Origin: Adiantum capillus-veneris
Taxonomy: Eukaryota; Streptophyta; Polypodiopsida; Polypodiales; Pteridaceae
Reading direction: 5' to 3'
DNA length: 64,000 nt
Assembly: GCA_014529385.2 (NCBI GenBank)
Contig: CM043960.1
Coordinates: 29,419,396 to 29,483,395, forward strand
Below are positions 44,041 through 56,064 of the stretch, one piece after another. The notes under the pieces were generated by a model. The model made no database searches. It was not told where the DNA came from and worked only from the letters and a program-made list of their open reading frames with translations. The position numbers and the translations under genes are program-made. Every line of letters starts with the position of its first letter. Position 1 is the first letter of the stretch.

Positions 44041-46170
44041 TCTCTACCCCATCTCACCAGAATTACCATAGCCTAGAAAGATGCACTTTCTACTCTTTGG
44101 CTCAAGTTTGTTCCTAAATTCCTTTGGAACATGAGTATATGCCTCACAGCCAAAGACTCTGAGATGCTTGTATGAGGGCATTTTGCCTGACCATACCATC
44201 TCTGCCACTGAATCCTTCTGCAAAACCTTGCTAGGAGATCTATTTATAAGATGAACAGCTGTTGATACAGCTTCAGCCCAAAACCCATTTGGCAGTTGCG
44301 CATTAGACAACATACTTCTGACCTTCTTTTGTATGGTCCTATTCATCCTCTCAGAAACACCATTTTGAGGAGGATTGTAAGGAGCAGTAAGTTCACGTTT
44401 TATACTTTTTGACTCACAAAAGTCCTGAAAGGCCTTTGAAACATACTCTCCACCATTGTCAGTGCGTAAGCATTTAAGCCTCTTGCCACTCTGATTCTCC
44501 ACAAGTGTCACAAACGTTTTGAAAACACTAAACGCTTCATCCTTGTGCTTGAGAAAGTAAACCCATACTTTCCTCGAGTAATCATCTATAAATGTCATAA
44601 AGTAAGAAGCTCCCCCTAGAGATAGGTTAGGAATAGGTCCACACAAATCACTATGAACAAGTGCCAACTGTGTATCTCTTCTACTGCTTCTATGCTTATG
44701 TGGCTGTTGTGTTTGCTTACCATACAGACAATGTTCACAGAATTCAAAATCATTAAACGAAAATCCAGGCAAATAACCAGAACGAGACAAGATTTCCATT
44801 CCCTTCTTGGAGATATGTCCTAACCGGCTATGCCACAAAGAAACGTTCGGCTGCTCGGTTACATTGATTACATTTTTAGAGACATTTGATACATAAATCA
44901 TGTAAAGTCCTCCAGACTTTACTCCATGTGCTACTGTCATAGAACCCTTGGATATCTTCCACATGTTCTGTCCAAAAGTGGTGACGTAGCCAGTATCATC
45001 AAGTAAACCCTCACTGATCAAGCTCTTTGTAATTGCGGGAACATGTCTCACATTCTTCAGCGTGGAAGAAGAGCCATTCTGAAACTTCAATTGAACATCT
45101 CCAACACCTAAGATCTCACATGTCTGCCCATTGCCTAGCCGAACATGATCTTTAGTGGTCACATAAGAGGTAAACCACTCCTTGTTTGGAGACACATGAA
45201 GTGATTCCCCTGAGTCTATAATCCAGTCACTCAGTGCATTTTCATCAGATGCTATAAGAAGAGCTGAGTCCATTGTATTCTTCAAGAAGTAGATGTCTCC
45301 TGACACTAGACTGTCATCCTCTGCAACAGTGTTTGTTACATTTATTTTTTGAATCTTCACTGAGGACTTGTTCTTCTCACCATGGTCTTCAACTTTCTCT
45401 TTGCCTTTTTCTACTTTCCATTCTCTGCAGTCTCTTTTCATGTGACCCTTCTTGCCACAATGGGAGCATTCTAGGTCACTCTTGCCTTTAGCACTGCGGG
45501 ACTTGCTACGAGACTAATTCCTCTTTCCACCTTTGTAATTTTCTTTGGTCCTTCCCCTGACAACTAAGGCTGTTCCTTTGCCTTTGTCCATTGTCTTTCT
45601 GTTGGTTTCTTCAGTAAGCAGACTGCCTTCTACACCTGTTATGGTCAAACCATTTGGAGGTGCATAATTACTCAAAGCTGTGCGAAAAGTGTCCCAACTT
45701 TCCGGTAATGTGATCAATAGGAACATAGCTCTAACAGGTTCATCAAACTTGACACCTTGAGCTGACAATTGACTGTAGATGGTGTTGAATTCATTCAGAT
45801 GATTGGACATAGGTGTCCCTTCTTTCATCTTCAAGTCAACAAGCTTCTTAAGCCAGTATACCTGTGAAGCTGCACTCTGCTTCTCATAAATATCACTCAG
45901 CTTTGTCCATGCTTCATAAGCCAACATCTCGTTTGCTACATTGAAGTAAACGCTTTCTGCCAAAGTCAGCATAATGGTAGAAAGTGCCAATTCATCCATT
46001 TCGCTCCATTCATCTTCGTCCATATCTTGTGGTTTTATCCCCTTGAGCTTTATAGGTTTTATTTGCTTCTTTTGTACCAACACGTGCCAAATCTGCTTCT
46101 TCCACAATGGGAAATTGGTTCCATCCAGCTTCTTGATATTGTAAAGAGCAGTGTCTTGTGATCCAACCAT
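44041..46170 (-). pseudogene. Ty1/copia gag-protease-integrase of element F (3'-truncated)
   Basis: A single frame runs from MVGSQDTALYNIKKLDGTNF (46,170) through the gag domain, a zinc knuckle CSHCGKKGHMKRDC, a protease remnant WIIDSGESLH, the HHCC region (WHSRLGHIS..CEHCLYGK) and the integrase core (LVHSDLCGP, LRTDNGGEY, NGVSERMNR) to KCIFLGYGNSGEMG. The only lesion within this stretch is one TAG at about 45,511. RT and RNase H, which should follow, are absent: the sequence stops at the junction with the LTR of D at 44,041. Good conservation suggests a fairly young element later truncated. Confidence 0.9.
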
Positions 46171-46234
46171 AGCTACGCTTCACAGTAGTTTACTTTCCTA
46201 GGAAAAATTCGGCAAAGTTTCCGCTGTAAACTGA

Positions 46235-46246
46235 CCTCTGAACCAA
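46235..46246 (-). other. Primer-binding site of copia F
   Basis: The - strand reads TTGGTTCAGAGG, a recognisable but imperfect version of the tRNA-iMet primer site, about 65 bp upstream of the gag start. Confidence 0.6.
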
Positions 46247-46543
46247 TATCAACCTGTCAAATGAACCAAGAAAGCTTCAGATTCTGCAGAAATTTCGGCA
46301 GAGTCTCCTTTGTAAAATGGCTTTGGTGTACTAAAAAACAGACCAAAAACAGCTCAAAAAACCACTGTCTCTCTAACACTGTAAGCTGTGGGTAAACCTG
46401 TCCTGCAATTTCTTTGTTAATGTCTTCTTTGTTCTTGATTATGCGTATGTGAGATTGTCCCTTTTCAATTAATCTCTTCTATTTACACCCTTGGCCATGG
46501 TGTACGAAGGCTATGCCTTCCTTCTCTTTCTCTCTCTACAACA
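46247..46543 (-). repeat. 5' LTR of copia F
   Basis: About 297 bp. Read on the - strand it starts TGTTGTAGAGAGAGAAAG and ends at the primer site. Its first 130 bases match 50,986-51,115. No second LTR is present because the element is truncated. Confidence 0.65.
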
Positions 46544-46574
46544 TGTGTGATGAATCTGAAGTCTACCACTAACA

Positions 46575-47395
46575 GCTTCAGGTGTTCCAAAAGTCTACTA
46601 GCCTACCAAGGAGACGGCTAACACTTATCAGTCCACGTCATCGGTTTAGGGACTTGACTAAGCAAGCCAAGGTGGTTTTCCTCGCCTACCAAGTGCTAAT
46701 AAGGTGCTAAGCCTAACATAGACACAAACATAACATAAAAATTCATTTTCATGTGTCTAGTAGCATTTTTGCTACTCTTTTTTGACAACTTTTTTGATCA
46801 TTTTTCCATTTTTTAAACACTTCTCTGTTGCTTCCATCATGAGATGTTTATGAAAAATGGACTAAGAGAATAGAGCCTATTTATAAACCTACATCATGTT
46901 GACAATGAGTGGAGTATTAAGACAATCGTTAGGAGTCTAAACTAACAAACAATGACCCTACATTACTACATTAGCCTAAGGTCAAGCCAATTACCTATGA
47001 TTGACACAAATAACGATAAATATCTAGTGTGTTTAATATTCATTAAGCAAAGTGTTGAAAGTTTAGTGCATGCTTAGATTTTGAAAATGAAAGGAACCAT
47101 AGCTAGAAAAGAAAATTCACTTAATCCAAACATAAAGAATGGAGAGATAAACAAAAGAGCATAGCATGGAAGGATTTCACCTATTTGTGCTCTTTTGAGT
47201 ATCCTTGAGCAAAGTATGCACTGGCGTAAAGGCCCCTTGATTCCTTTTATTTACAAGCCAATCTTCTTGAAGCTAAGTGTTTACAAACACAGGCTCCAAA
47301 AACCATTTACTGAAAGCTAAGAAAAACACACAAAAAACATTATTGAAATCTTAATGCTAGGGTCTCAAATACCCAAATATACTCCTTCTCAAAAC
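46575..47395 (-). repeat. Inverted partial copy of the element C internal region
   Basis: About 0.8 kb matches the reverse complement of about 33,800-34,600, including shared words such as CTAGCCTACCAAGGAGAC and the CCATCATGAGA stretch. Identity is moderate, with many indels. It suggests a second, minus-oriented element of the C family here, disrupted by copia F. Confidence 0.75.
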
Positions 47396-48044
47396 ACTGA
47401 CGACACTCTGAGTGTGTGCGTGATAGATGGGGGCCATGGCGGTAGCAACCATCACTGTTTTCAATGGGATCTGGTTGAGTTAGTGCTTCTGATATTCTTC
47501 AACCCCTCCGATGAGTAGAATTTTGAGCTACGACCACCATTAATGCCTCAGTCAATGCTAGATAGCAAGTCTTGCAAGTGGATGATCGCGACAGGGTCAA
47601 CGGCTAGCATGTGGGATGAATCATGAGAGACAAAGGTATTCAAAGTGGGAGTCTTTGCATGCATGGGTGAATGTGTATGAGTTTGGTGAGCACTGAGAAA
47701 CAACTCTTTGGAAGATTATAGCAGGCCAGATAGCGTGAGAGTAGTCAAAAGCATGAAAATCTATGTGTATGTGAATTATACTTGGCAGTATCCAATCGGA
47801 GCAGACTGTGTGGGTCCTTATTGATCTGCGAGCGAGGCTACAAGGCATGTTGCGGGCCAAGCAAGTGGGGAGTTGAATGTGGGGGTCCACGTGCAACCAA
47901 ATCGGGTGCACATGTGATGTGGTCAATGCAAGCTAGAGGTCCAGTACACATGCAAGGCGGGGTAAAGAGTCCCCCATTGATAGCGCAAATTGGGCCATGA
48001 TATGCTAAAAGTGTGTGTGTGTGTGTGTGCGCGCGCACGCGTGT

Positions 48045-48075
<31 letters not shown>

Positions 48076-50985
48076 GGGGGGGTGTGCCAATTTCCAAGCC
48101 AGGCAACAAAAGTGGCAACATGGCTGATGGCAGCATCGACGAGTTCTCAACAACGTTCGAAACAGAGTGTGTACATTTACTTCATTCATTTTTTTGAAAT
48201 CACCTTGTAAGAGGAGCTTCCTATGTCCATCAAAGATGTGTGAACATGAATGTGTGTGTTGCATGGGTAATTAAGCAAGGGTGGGTTACCATGGGTGTGT
48301 GGAGTCATGTGAGGGAGATAATAGTTTGTGTGCTCATGTGTTCATACGACCCAATTTGATAACATTGTCCTCAAGAAAACAAGTCATTGCTCAGAATGAC
48401 CACGATCTTACACATTATTGAGTACTGTCATGAATCCTCTTTTAAAGTTCACGATTGCACACATGATGCATTATGAATCAAACCCTTAAAAATATCCATG
48501 ATATTTTGCTTAACTTATCGTCTTCCTTTAATTGAAATGCATACTCTGCTCATTTTCATCTTTATAATGTCATCTTGATGATCAATGCTTGTTTGCTTAT
48601 GCACAAAACACGTTCCAAAAGATTGACACATACAATAGAGCATACAAATGAAACATATCATATGAATTTCCATATTCAATTAGCATGAATCACAATTACA
48701 ACACACAATAGCTCCTTTATTCTGGACTCAATGAAGCACAAGTGACTCAATTTCAATTTAATGGTGCACAAGCAATTTAATAAGAACATTACATATCTCC
48801 AATCAAACCATAATGCAAGTCCAAAAACAATTTGACATCGAAGGTGGTTGTGGATCAAGCAATGCATATACACAAAACATAGTATACCAATTCTCTCATT
48901 TGCATACACACAAAACATTGTATTCAAGCATTGCATACACACAAAACATAGTATACTGATTCTCTTATTTGCATAACCAAATTTTCAATCATTGCAACTT
49001 GTGAGTTGCTCATATCCAATATCCACAACTACTCAAACCCAATTAGGGTTGTCATTTTGGATTTGTAAGGCTATACAAGAGTGAATTTCGATTACAACTA
49101 CACACACAATTGAATGCAACATTTCCATGTTAATCACATTGATCAATCATTAGAATGAAAATACATTAAAAATATCCACAATTAAGTGATCTATTTTAAG
49201 CCACAAACCAATCTGCGATACACACATAAACTATTTGGCCAATTTACCATCATAATTGGTAAAAAATATAAACCATTCATTCACACATTGGATATGCCAT
49301 TGATTGGCATACACACCCAAGTTTAGACCAAAATTATATGTAACCAATACATCAATTCCACATTGCAGCAACGATCAATTTGCACACTTGATCAAGCATA
49401 AACAAATGCATGCATGCTCAATTTCTCAAAAATTGATCCTAATTAGACCTAATCAAGCAATGCATACTCTCAAAAATTAAGCCCACAAGTTCCAATTTTG
49501 GCTTCATTGGCAATGCAATTAGTCTTACATCTAATGCTTGCATACACATTTGATGCACCTTCACAATCAAAAAGCATTTGGGTGCCCCAATTGACCATCA
49601 ATCATGGAAAGCACACACATTCAATCTTTGGCCTTTTTTTTTTGGCAATTATGCATATCTAATGATTGTAATTTTTTAACATTCATGTCAATTACATGAT
49701 TGCACATTCAAATATCATCAATTTGTTCAATTTCTATGCATGCACACACTCAAGATTAGGTGCACACTTGAAATTTATGGCAGTTTTTTCCTGTTTTGGT
49801 GCACTACACACATGCTTATCTTTACACATGCATGAATTCTTGATGAGAATAAAACATTATCTTGTTACACACAAGGTTCACTAGTCAAAATTGACCATAA
49901 ATTTCATTCCAAGGAAATCAAAATTGACTATTAATTTCATTCCAAGAGAATCAAATTAGGTGCAAAGTGTAGGTCAATTGATTTACACACCTAATTTTAG
50001 CAAGTGATTAGCACCATTGAACCACATTAATCAATCAAGAATTGAAATGAGTGAGTGAATGCACTTACATTGTAATCACACTCCAAGCACGAAGACGCAT
50101 CATTGCACACACGTGTGCACCACCAAATCGGCTCCAAAATTGACCAATATAGGTAAAAAATCAAACATTCAAATCATCAAATTAAGCACAAATTAGCAGA
50201 ATTATCTTGATTAGAGTGGTGATTCCACCTCTTATAAGGGGGCTAAACGTACATTACACATCAAATGATAGTAGTTAGGTTATCAAAATTAGTCAAATGT
50301 TAGTAGAAATCAGAGATCGTTTTCATGAAAATAGTATGGAATTAGTCAAAATTAGCATGGAAATGAAGCGCAACTAGTAAGGGTTAGAATGAAAATAGTG
50401 AAATTGGGGGTGAAATTAGGGCTTTGGGGTATTCATAACTCAAAAGTTAGCTTCCAATTACTTACACACAAAATCAAATTAAACTAAAATTGAGCTACAC
50501 ACACTCAAAACCGATGAAATTAGTAGTGAAGTTACTCTTTTTTAAACATTTTCTACTCCTCTAGCTTAGGCAACCGCTCCCAGACAACATCAAAAAATAT
50601 AGGAGATAGTCGTAGCATAGGCCAACTCCGATAAAATCATCAATCCAAAGAGCGCATCGCCCGACTAGGGCATGGAAACGTCACACAATGAAGTGTGAGA
50701 GCGTCGTCGGACACAATGAGTAAGAGGATTCAAGGGGCCCTTCTACCTATTATAGAGAGAAGCCATGGAAAGAGTTTCCTTTTATCAAACACACAATCCT
50801 AATCATTAATCACTTTGCACACAATTATGTGATTGAAATTAGCCTTCACATCAACCACGCTAGTCACAACTCTTAATCACACACATACACAAGCATGCAA
50901 TTAACATGCTGCTTTGCATTAGTGTGACCATCCCGGTCCATCCCCTCAATGCTACTATGCATGCACACACACTAATCATACACTT
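47396..50985. other. AT-rich sequence, no gene recognised
   Basis: No coding sequence is supported. The + strand from about 48,400 to 50,500 has far more C than G and many CACACA words, like the internal non-coding parts of the LTR elements to the left. Local direct repeats occur at about 48,868-48,960 (CACACAAAACATAGTATAC type) and 49,887-49,965. It may be the body of an unidentified non-autonomous retroelement. Confidence 0.4.
48011..48086. repeat. (GT)n-(CG)n-(GT)n tract followed by 24 G residues
   Basis: Alternating purine-pyrimidine sequence (48,011-48,058) runs directly into an uninterrupted run of 24 G (48,059-48,082). The first part can adopt Z-DNA and the second can form stacked G structures. 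Open frames through it are spurious. Confidence 0.95.
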
Positions 50986-51330
50986 TGTAGAAAGAGAAAG
51001 AGAAGGAAGGCATAGCCTTCACACACCATGGCCAAGGGTGTTGATAGAAGAGATTAATTAAAAAGGGATTAGGTCTCCCCAATCTCAAAGAAATCACACT
51101 AATACAATTTCACATACACATAATCATGAACAAAAAAGAATAATAAGAAAGAAGGTCCATTTGATTATTAAAAATAAAGAGTTGCATGGGCATGGAAAGC
51201 CCATAAGCCTCATGACCATCAACTCTCACCCAAGAATGACTTATCATTTAACATAGGGCTCTTTTATAAGCATGGGCCTCAAGTAACTATGCATTACAAT
51301 TTAATTAAGCCCTTCCGAGCTAGCCTGCAC
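50986..51330 (+). repeat. Copia F-like LTR sequence (possible solo or partial LTR)
   Basis: It begins TGTAGAAAGAGAAAGAG and shares about 130 bp with the start of the LTR of copia F, in the opposite orientation (+). The remainder differs and the right boundary is unclear, so it may be a related family or a partial LTR. Confidence 0.5.
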
Positions 51331-51348
51331 AGTAAAGAAATAGTTAGC

Positions 51349-51351
<3 letters not shown>

Positions 51352-51380
<29 letters not shown>
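51352..51380. repeat. (CT)n microsatellite
   Basis: A pure CT run of about 29 bp. Confidence 0.95.
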
Positions 51381-51383
<3 letters not shown>

Positions 51384-52503
51384 GGAATTTGGAAGACAAA
51401 AGCAAAGGGCATGAAGTTCAAGAATGAAGAGATTAGGTTGTGGTCACGCGCATGGCGGCTGGAGATAAAGAAAGCTGGCAGTCGGACACGAAAACTGGGT
51501 GTAGTGAAAATCAATGGCCCAAGACCTAAGCCAATGATGGCAAGGCGACGGCTTCATTTTAGCTTGGGTTTTTTCTCCCTCTTCATAGATTCAAACACAA
51601 TCACACACGGCAGAGCCTTGAGTTTGCCATTATATGATAATAATATAGATGTAAAAAAAATCATTTCATTTTTTGGAAGTGTGTGGTCTTCTTTTTAGAA
51701 GCTACCTTTTAGGTTCCATTCACCTTTTTAAGTTTTGTCCCCTTGCTTTATCCTATTCTTTATAAAAAAAATTATTCCTAAAATACAACCTTGGTCCTTT
51801 CCTTTTAAGCTCCTCCAAATAGAAAATTAATATTTTTAATTATGTTTTTATAAATTTATACCATTTTCTACAGTTTATAAGGAAAATCATATCTATCTTT
51901 GTAAGAGATTCACATTCATAGTATTCATATTTTCTTTCGTCTGTAAACTTTTTTCTCTCTCTCTCTCGGCTCATATCTAAAGTTTTTGGACTTTTAAGTT
52001 GGGAAAACTCATCATTTAAAAGAAACTGAGAGGCTCATATGTTTGACCATGTCTATAGGTCTTTGTGGATTTCCTTGAGTTTTGTTAGTGAGAATCTTGC
52101 AAGATTCCTTTGCCCGCTCCCTTTCCAACTAATTAACCTCTAACCCCTACTACAATCATGGCAAGCTCCAACCCTACCGTATTACCACCCTCTATGCGTA
52201 CACCCGCCATTGCATCTGCTCGCTTCCCTCCTCGACACCCTGACACCACAACATAGAGGGTGGTAACACCCTCTATGTCTACATCCACTCGCTTCCCTCC
52301 TTGACACCCTGACACCATGGCACCCCCTCCCTTCTTTGCGTCGCCGGTCCACTCTCCCCACAGAGAGACACCCCCCCCCCAGAGATGCTCCTACATCTGC
52401 ACAACTTCTCCCATGCCTAGCAGTGCCTAGATTTTGGCCATGAATTCTCTCTCTTGATGTTTTTCGTACGATGGAGGCTCACGAACAAGTCCTGCCTCGC
52501 GAT

Positions 52504-52557
<54 letters not shown>

Positions 52558-53536
52558 TGGCATCCTACCAAGCTCCCATGGAACTCGCACAATCCCCTGC
52601 TCTCCCTCATCGTGCTCTGCTTGCTTGCCTGAGGATGCGAGACCTCAAGGCCTGAAAGACGCTGCCAAAAAAAAATCCCTTGCCATCTCTCTCAACACGT
52701 ACCCCCGCCCCCCCAACTAATGGTTCCAAAATTGAACATACTTGCTCCATACAGTACCCTTCATTAGAGGGAATCTTCACTGATCCCTTCAATTTATCTT
52801 CTCAAAGCACACAAATCGAGAAAACCGCTATGAGTATCGAACTATGATGTGCGCTATCGAAACAATGACGCCTACGGTAACCATGCCATTTTTTTGTGGA
52901 TGATGTGCGAGTCGTCACTCCTTCAAGAAAAAAAAACCAAGTTTCTCTTTGTCGGTCTGTTGTGGCTACGTGTCCATCATGTCCTCCTTCGCCTACTGTG
53001 TTCCTTTGCAATCCAACTAACCCCCCCCCCCCCGCCCGGGCAGTCATCGCAGCTGCATGCTGCATGTCCCCTCCTGTTGATAGCCTTGTGTGCGCACTTT
53101 AACACCTTTTGCATTCCAATCTTAACTTTACCCTCCCAAAAGGCATCTCCCTCTGATTCTCCTTAAACAAACCATCCAAAATCGTACCCGACATACTACT
53201 TGCTTTGATTGAACCTTTCTTTTCATGTGAACAATTGAAATCTCTTTTGAGTTCTTCATGTGTCCTTTCATTTCGCAACATAGGTACATGACTTGATTTC
53301 CCTTTTATTTTAAATGTTTTAGAATGCCAAAGTGAAGTTGTGAACCTTCACGTGTACGGATTTCAAAAATATGGATGGATTTCATGTGGTGGAAGGTTTC
53401 CCTATCAAGGTTAGTAACATAATGCAGTCAACTTGCTTAAAAGCCAATGTCTCTTTCTAACACTAGAGTTGCCAATTAACAATATGGCTGAACACATGGC
53501 GTAGAGATTTGAGCAGACTTCCAAAGTTTTGGATAT
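51381..53536. other. Intergenic sequence with low-complexity tracts
   Basis: No gene recognised. It holds a (GA)n run at 52,506-52,553, C runs near 52,370-52,380 and 53,020-53,034, and an imperfect direct repeat at about 52,186-52,316 containing CGCTTCCCTCCT(C/T)GACACCC. Short open frames here match nothing I know. Confidence 0.45.
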
Positions 53537-54052
53537 AAGATATGTTGCCAATTAACCGCTAGGGAGGATCTATCCCACTTATTTTTGGAATGCTCGGGGG
53601 TAAGAGGCTTGGCAGGTAAGGTGTGTAAATGGATCCAAAGGACCTAAACGATTGGGTTCTCCAAGAATGATCTGCTCCTTGGAGGGAAAGGGATGATAAG
53701 CCAATTGATTATGCTTTGTACTCAAGTCATTAAATTTTGATTCCTCCATCGTGTTTGGAAGGTCAAGAATGGTCGAGCGTTCGTATAGGAGCTCTCAGTT
53801 GCCAACTTCGTAGAGATTATCCATGACAATCAATAGGGCAACTATCTTTGGGATTGGAAAAAGCAAGACTTCTCATGAGTGGAATTGGGTAACTATGTCA
53901 TTGTGATGTTTGGGAGGTTGGAGCCCCCTTCTGAATGTAAGTGGCCATGGATTGTATTGAGCATAGTGCTAATGTAATGGTTGTCTCTTTTTAATATAAC
54001 CTCTCACATATTGTAATATTTGCAAAGAAAAAAAGATATGTTGCCAATCAAC
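53537..54052 (+). mobile_element. 5'-truncated LINE with 20-bp target duplication
   Basis: The insert 53,557-54,032 is flanked by AAGATATGTTGCCAATTAAC (53,537-53,556) and the same 20 bases with one change (54,033-54,052). The insert begins with a frame reading EDLSHLFLECSGVRGLAGKV, matching the Cys/His zinc-binding domain after plant LINE reverse transcriptases, and ends TTTGCAAAGAAAAA. 5' truncation, an A-rich tail and a long target duplication are all typical of LINE retrotransposition. Several stops follow, so it is dead on arrival or decayed. Confidence 0.75.
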
Positions 54053-54087
54053 TTATGGATGAACATGTGGCACATACATTATGGGCA

Positions 54088-54197
54088 TATAAGATTGAGA
54101 AATTGTCATAGGATCCGAGGGAGCTCTAATCTTATATCCAAAGTTTTGGATATAAGATTGAGAAATTGTCATAGGGTCCGAGGGAGCTCTCTAATCA
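54088..54197. repeat. Direct repeat with a 26-bp palindrome between copies
   Basis: ATATAAGATTGAGAAATTGT and the following GAGGGAGCTCT block occur twice (from 54,088 and from 54,150). Between them CTTATATCCAAA-GT-TTTGGATATAAG forms a perfect palindrome at about 54,132-54,157. Confidence 0.8.
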
Positions 54198-55774
54198 TGC
54201 ACTTGCTGCCTATGAGGTGCAAGTGAGCAGGGAGGCTCAAGTTGGCCTGCGGTGGGTAGGGTGGATGCATGGCATGAGATGATGGCGATGTTGCTCTTTG
54301 TGGTGAAGGTGCCCTCGGGGCTAGGTGTCCCTTGGGGTTAAGGGCTTTGCAGGGCCAGGGAGATTGTAGTGCCACCCGAATCCTCCCCCTTCTTTTGTGA
54401 CCTGGTGGAGGCCGCCTCTCCAAGCCTAGCATGGTGTAGAAAAAATGGCCAAATCTGGTTTGCCTTCGATGCTGCTGAGGTGATGTTGCCGAAGGAGGGG
54501 TGGCTTATGGTGACAACAACACTTCGCCTCTTGGCCTCCTTGGGCAGCTTTTCTTTGATGATTTGCGGGTTTTTGGCTCACCACAATAGCCTATTTTTGG
54601 GGGTCCTTTGGAATGTATTTTACTTTTGGTTTATGCTGTGTTAGGTCTATTGGTCGGTGGTGCTACGTCAACACTCGCTCGTTGGTTCTTTCCATCCAGA
54701 TTTGTTTTGTGAGCTACGACACTATTGGTCTTTCTCTTGGGGCATGGGTTTTGTTGGTGGTAGCGACAGCTTCATGGTGGCAACCTGGGTGGACTCTGTT
54801 GGTGATGGGGACTAGGGCCTTGCCCTTTGTGCGACAGTATTTCTGTCTTCAGTGAGTCTTGTATTGGGTAAGGGCTCGTAATCCGTTTTGGCCATGGGTC
54901 ATGCGGAGCATGGTGCCATGGAGTCTTTGTATGAGTTGGTGGTCGCTAATAGTGATTAACTTTCTTTATTGGAGAGAGTATTGCAAAAGAAGAAGAAGAT
55001 AGTAGGAGTTAATTGTTTTCTCCTTGAGGTATAATTTTCTATCATTGAAGGTTGATGCCCTTGTGTGTGTGTGGGGTCATTTTTGAAGTGCATGTGGCAG
55101 AAACTATGCGTGTGCTTTAAGTGTTGGTTTGGCAACATATGCCATAAGCGAAGGGAGCAATCACAGTGGTATCTAGTGAAGGATGCTTTTGGTCCTGGGA
55201 ACAGATCTTTGAGTGAGAAAATTTTTACAGTGGTTGTTTCCATCCTATTGTGAGAGCATTGCTTGAACTAGGGAACTTTCAGATGAAATCTTCATTTATC
55301 CAATGTCCCCATGGCCAAAACCTTGTCCTTGTTGCCTGCCATTGAGCTTAGCTTGGTAAGCTAAGACGCTTGTTGCATTGGTGTATAGCAAGTGGTGCAA
55401 ATTTGCCCTAGATTGTTTTGAGGATAACTAGCAAAAAAGATCTCAAGAGGAAAGCCAGTGGGGCCTAAGGGAGAGCAACTTTTTGGGTTTCAATTTATGG
55501 GTGGGTCTCCTTTGTCTTGGTCACTTTCATGGATGGAGTTTTCTTCTCATCCCTTCATTCACACAAGAGTAGTATTTTGTACACTTTTGGCATGAAGAAT
55601 TTAGCTTCATTGATTGAAAGTATTTGAGGTTTTGAAGAATTTATGCGAATCACTTGGATGTATACACGCCAAAACTTTACTCCTCACAAAATTTGTCACC
55701 ACAAATTTTTGGGAGATTTCTCTTCTTCATTCATTGGTACTTGAGAGTGCTTTGTTGGTTTAACCTTTTAATGT
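54198..55774. other. Intergenic sequence, possibly old LINE 3' sequence
   Basis: No credible gene. The stretch 54,370-55,000 is G/T-rich on the + strand and ends with a short ATTGCAAAAGAAGAAGAAG tail resembling the tails of the nearby retroposons, so it may be another LINE 3' end. I found no target duplication for it. Confidence 0.35.
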
Positions 55775-56064
55775 AAGAATAAGAAATATCCACTCACAAT
55801 TGTGAAATCACGCAAGAGAGCATATTGATGATCCACATGATCGGATGCAAAAAAGCCTCAAAGGAATGGTTTAGAACAATACATAACATCTTGTAATGAG
55901 TAAAGTCGACGAGTAGAAATGGTTTCTCTGTCAAGCAGATAACTTGTAATCCTTTGACCCTTAAGGTTCGGTGTGAGCTCGAGGATTGGTGTATATTTCT
56001 GTTCTTAATACTATCCACTCACAATTGTGAGTTTTGCAAAAAAAAGAATAAGAAATATCCACTC
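55775..56064 (+). mobile_element. Short retroposon 1 with 21-bp target duplication
   Basis: The insert 55,796-56,043 (248 bp) ends CACAATTGTGAGTTTTGCAAAAAAA. It is flanked by AAGAATAAGAAATATCCACTC (55,775-55,795) and the identical 21 bases at 56,044-56,064. It has no coding content. Its 3' end resembles that of the LINE at 53.5-54.0 kb, so it is probably a 5'-truncated LINE end or a SINE using the same tail. Confidence 0.8.

Noticed and set aside
48013-48264. Small frames through the GT/G tract
   Set aside because: Low-complexity translation only.
51411-51698. 95-aa open frame on the + strand
   Set aside because: Basic residues without any known domain, no splice partner and no codon pattern. 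I could not support it as a gene.
52133-52318. Gly/Val-rich 61-aa frame
   Set aside because: It is produced by an imperfect direct repeat. No domain was seen.
54369-54855. Hydrophobic small frames as membrane proteins
   Set aside because: They lie in G/T-rich non-coding sequence ending in a retroposon-like tail. Hydrophobicity follows from T-rich codons.
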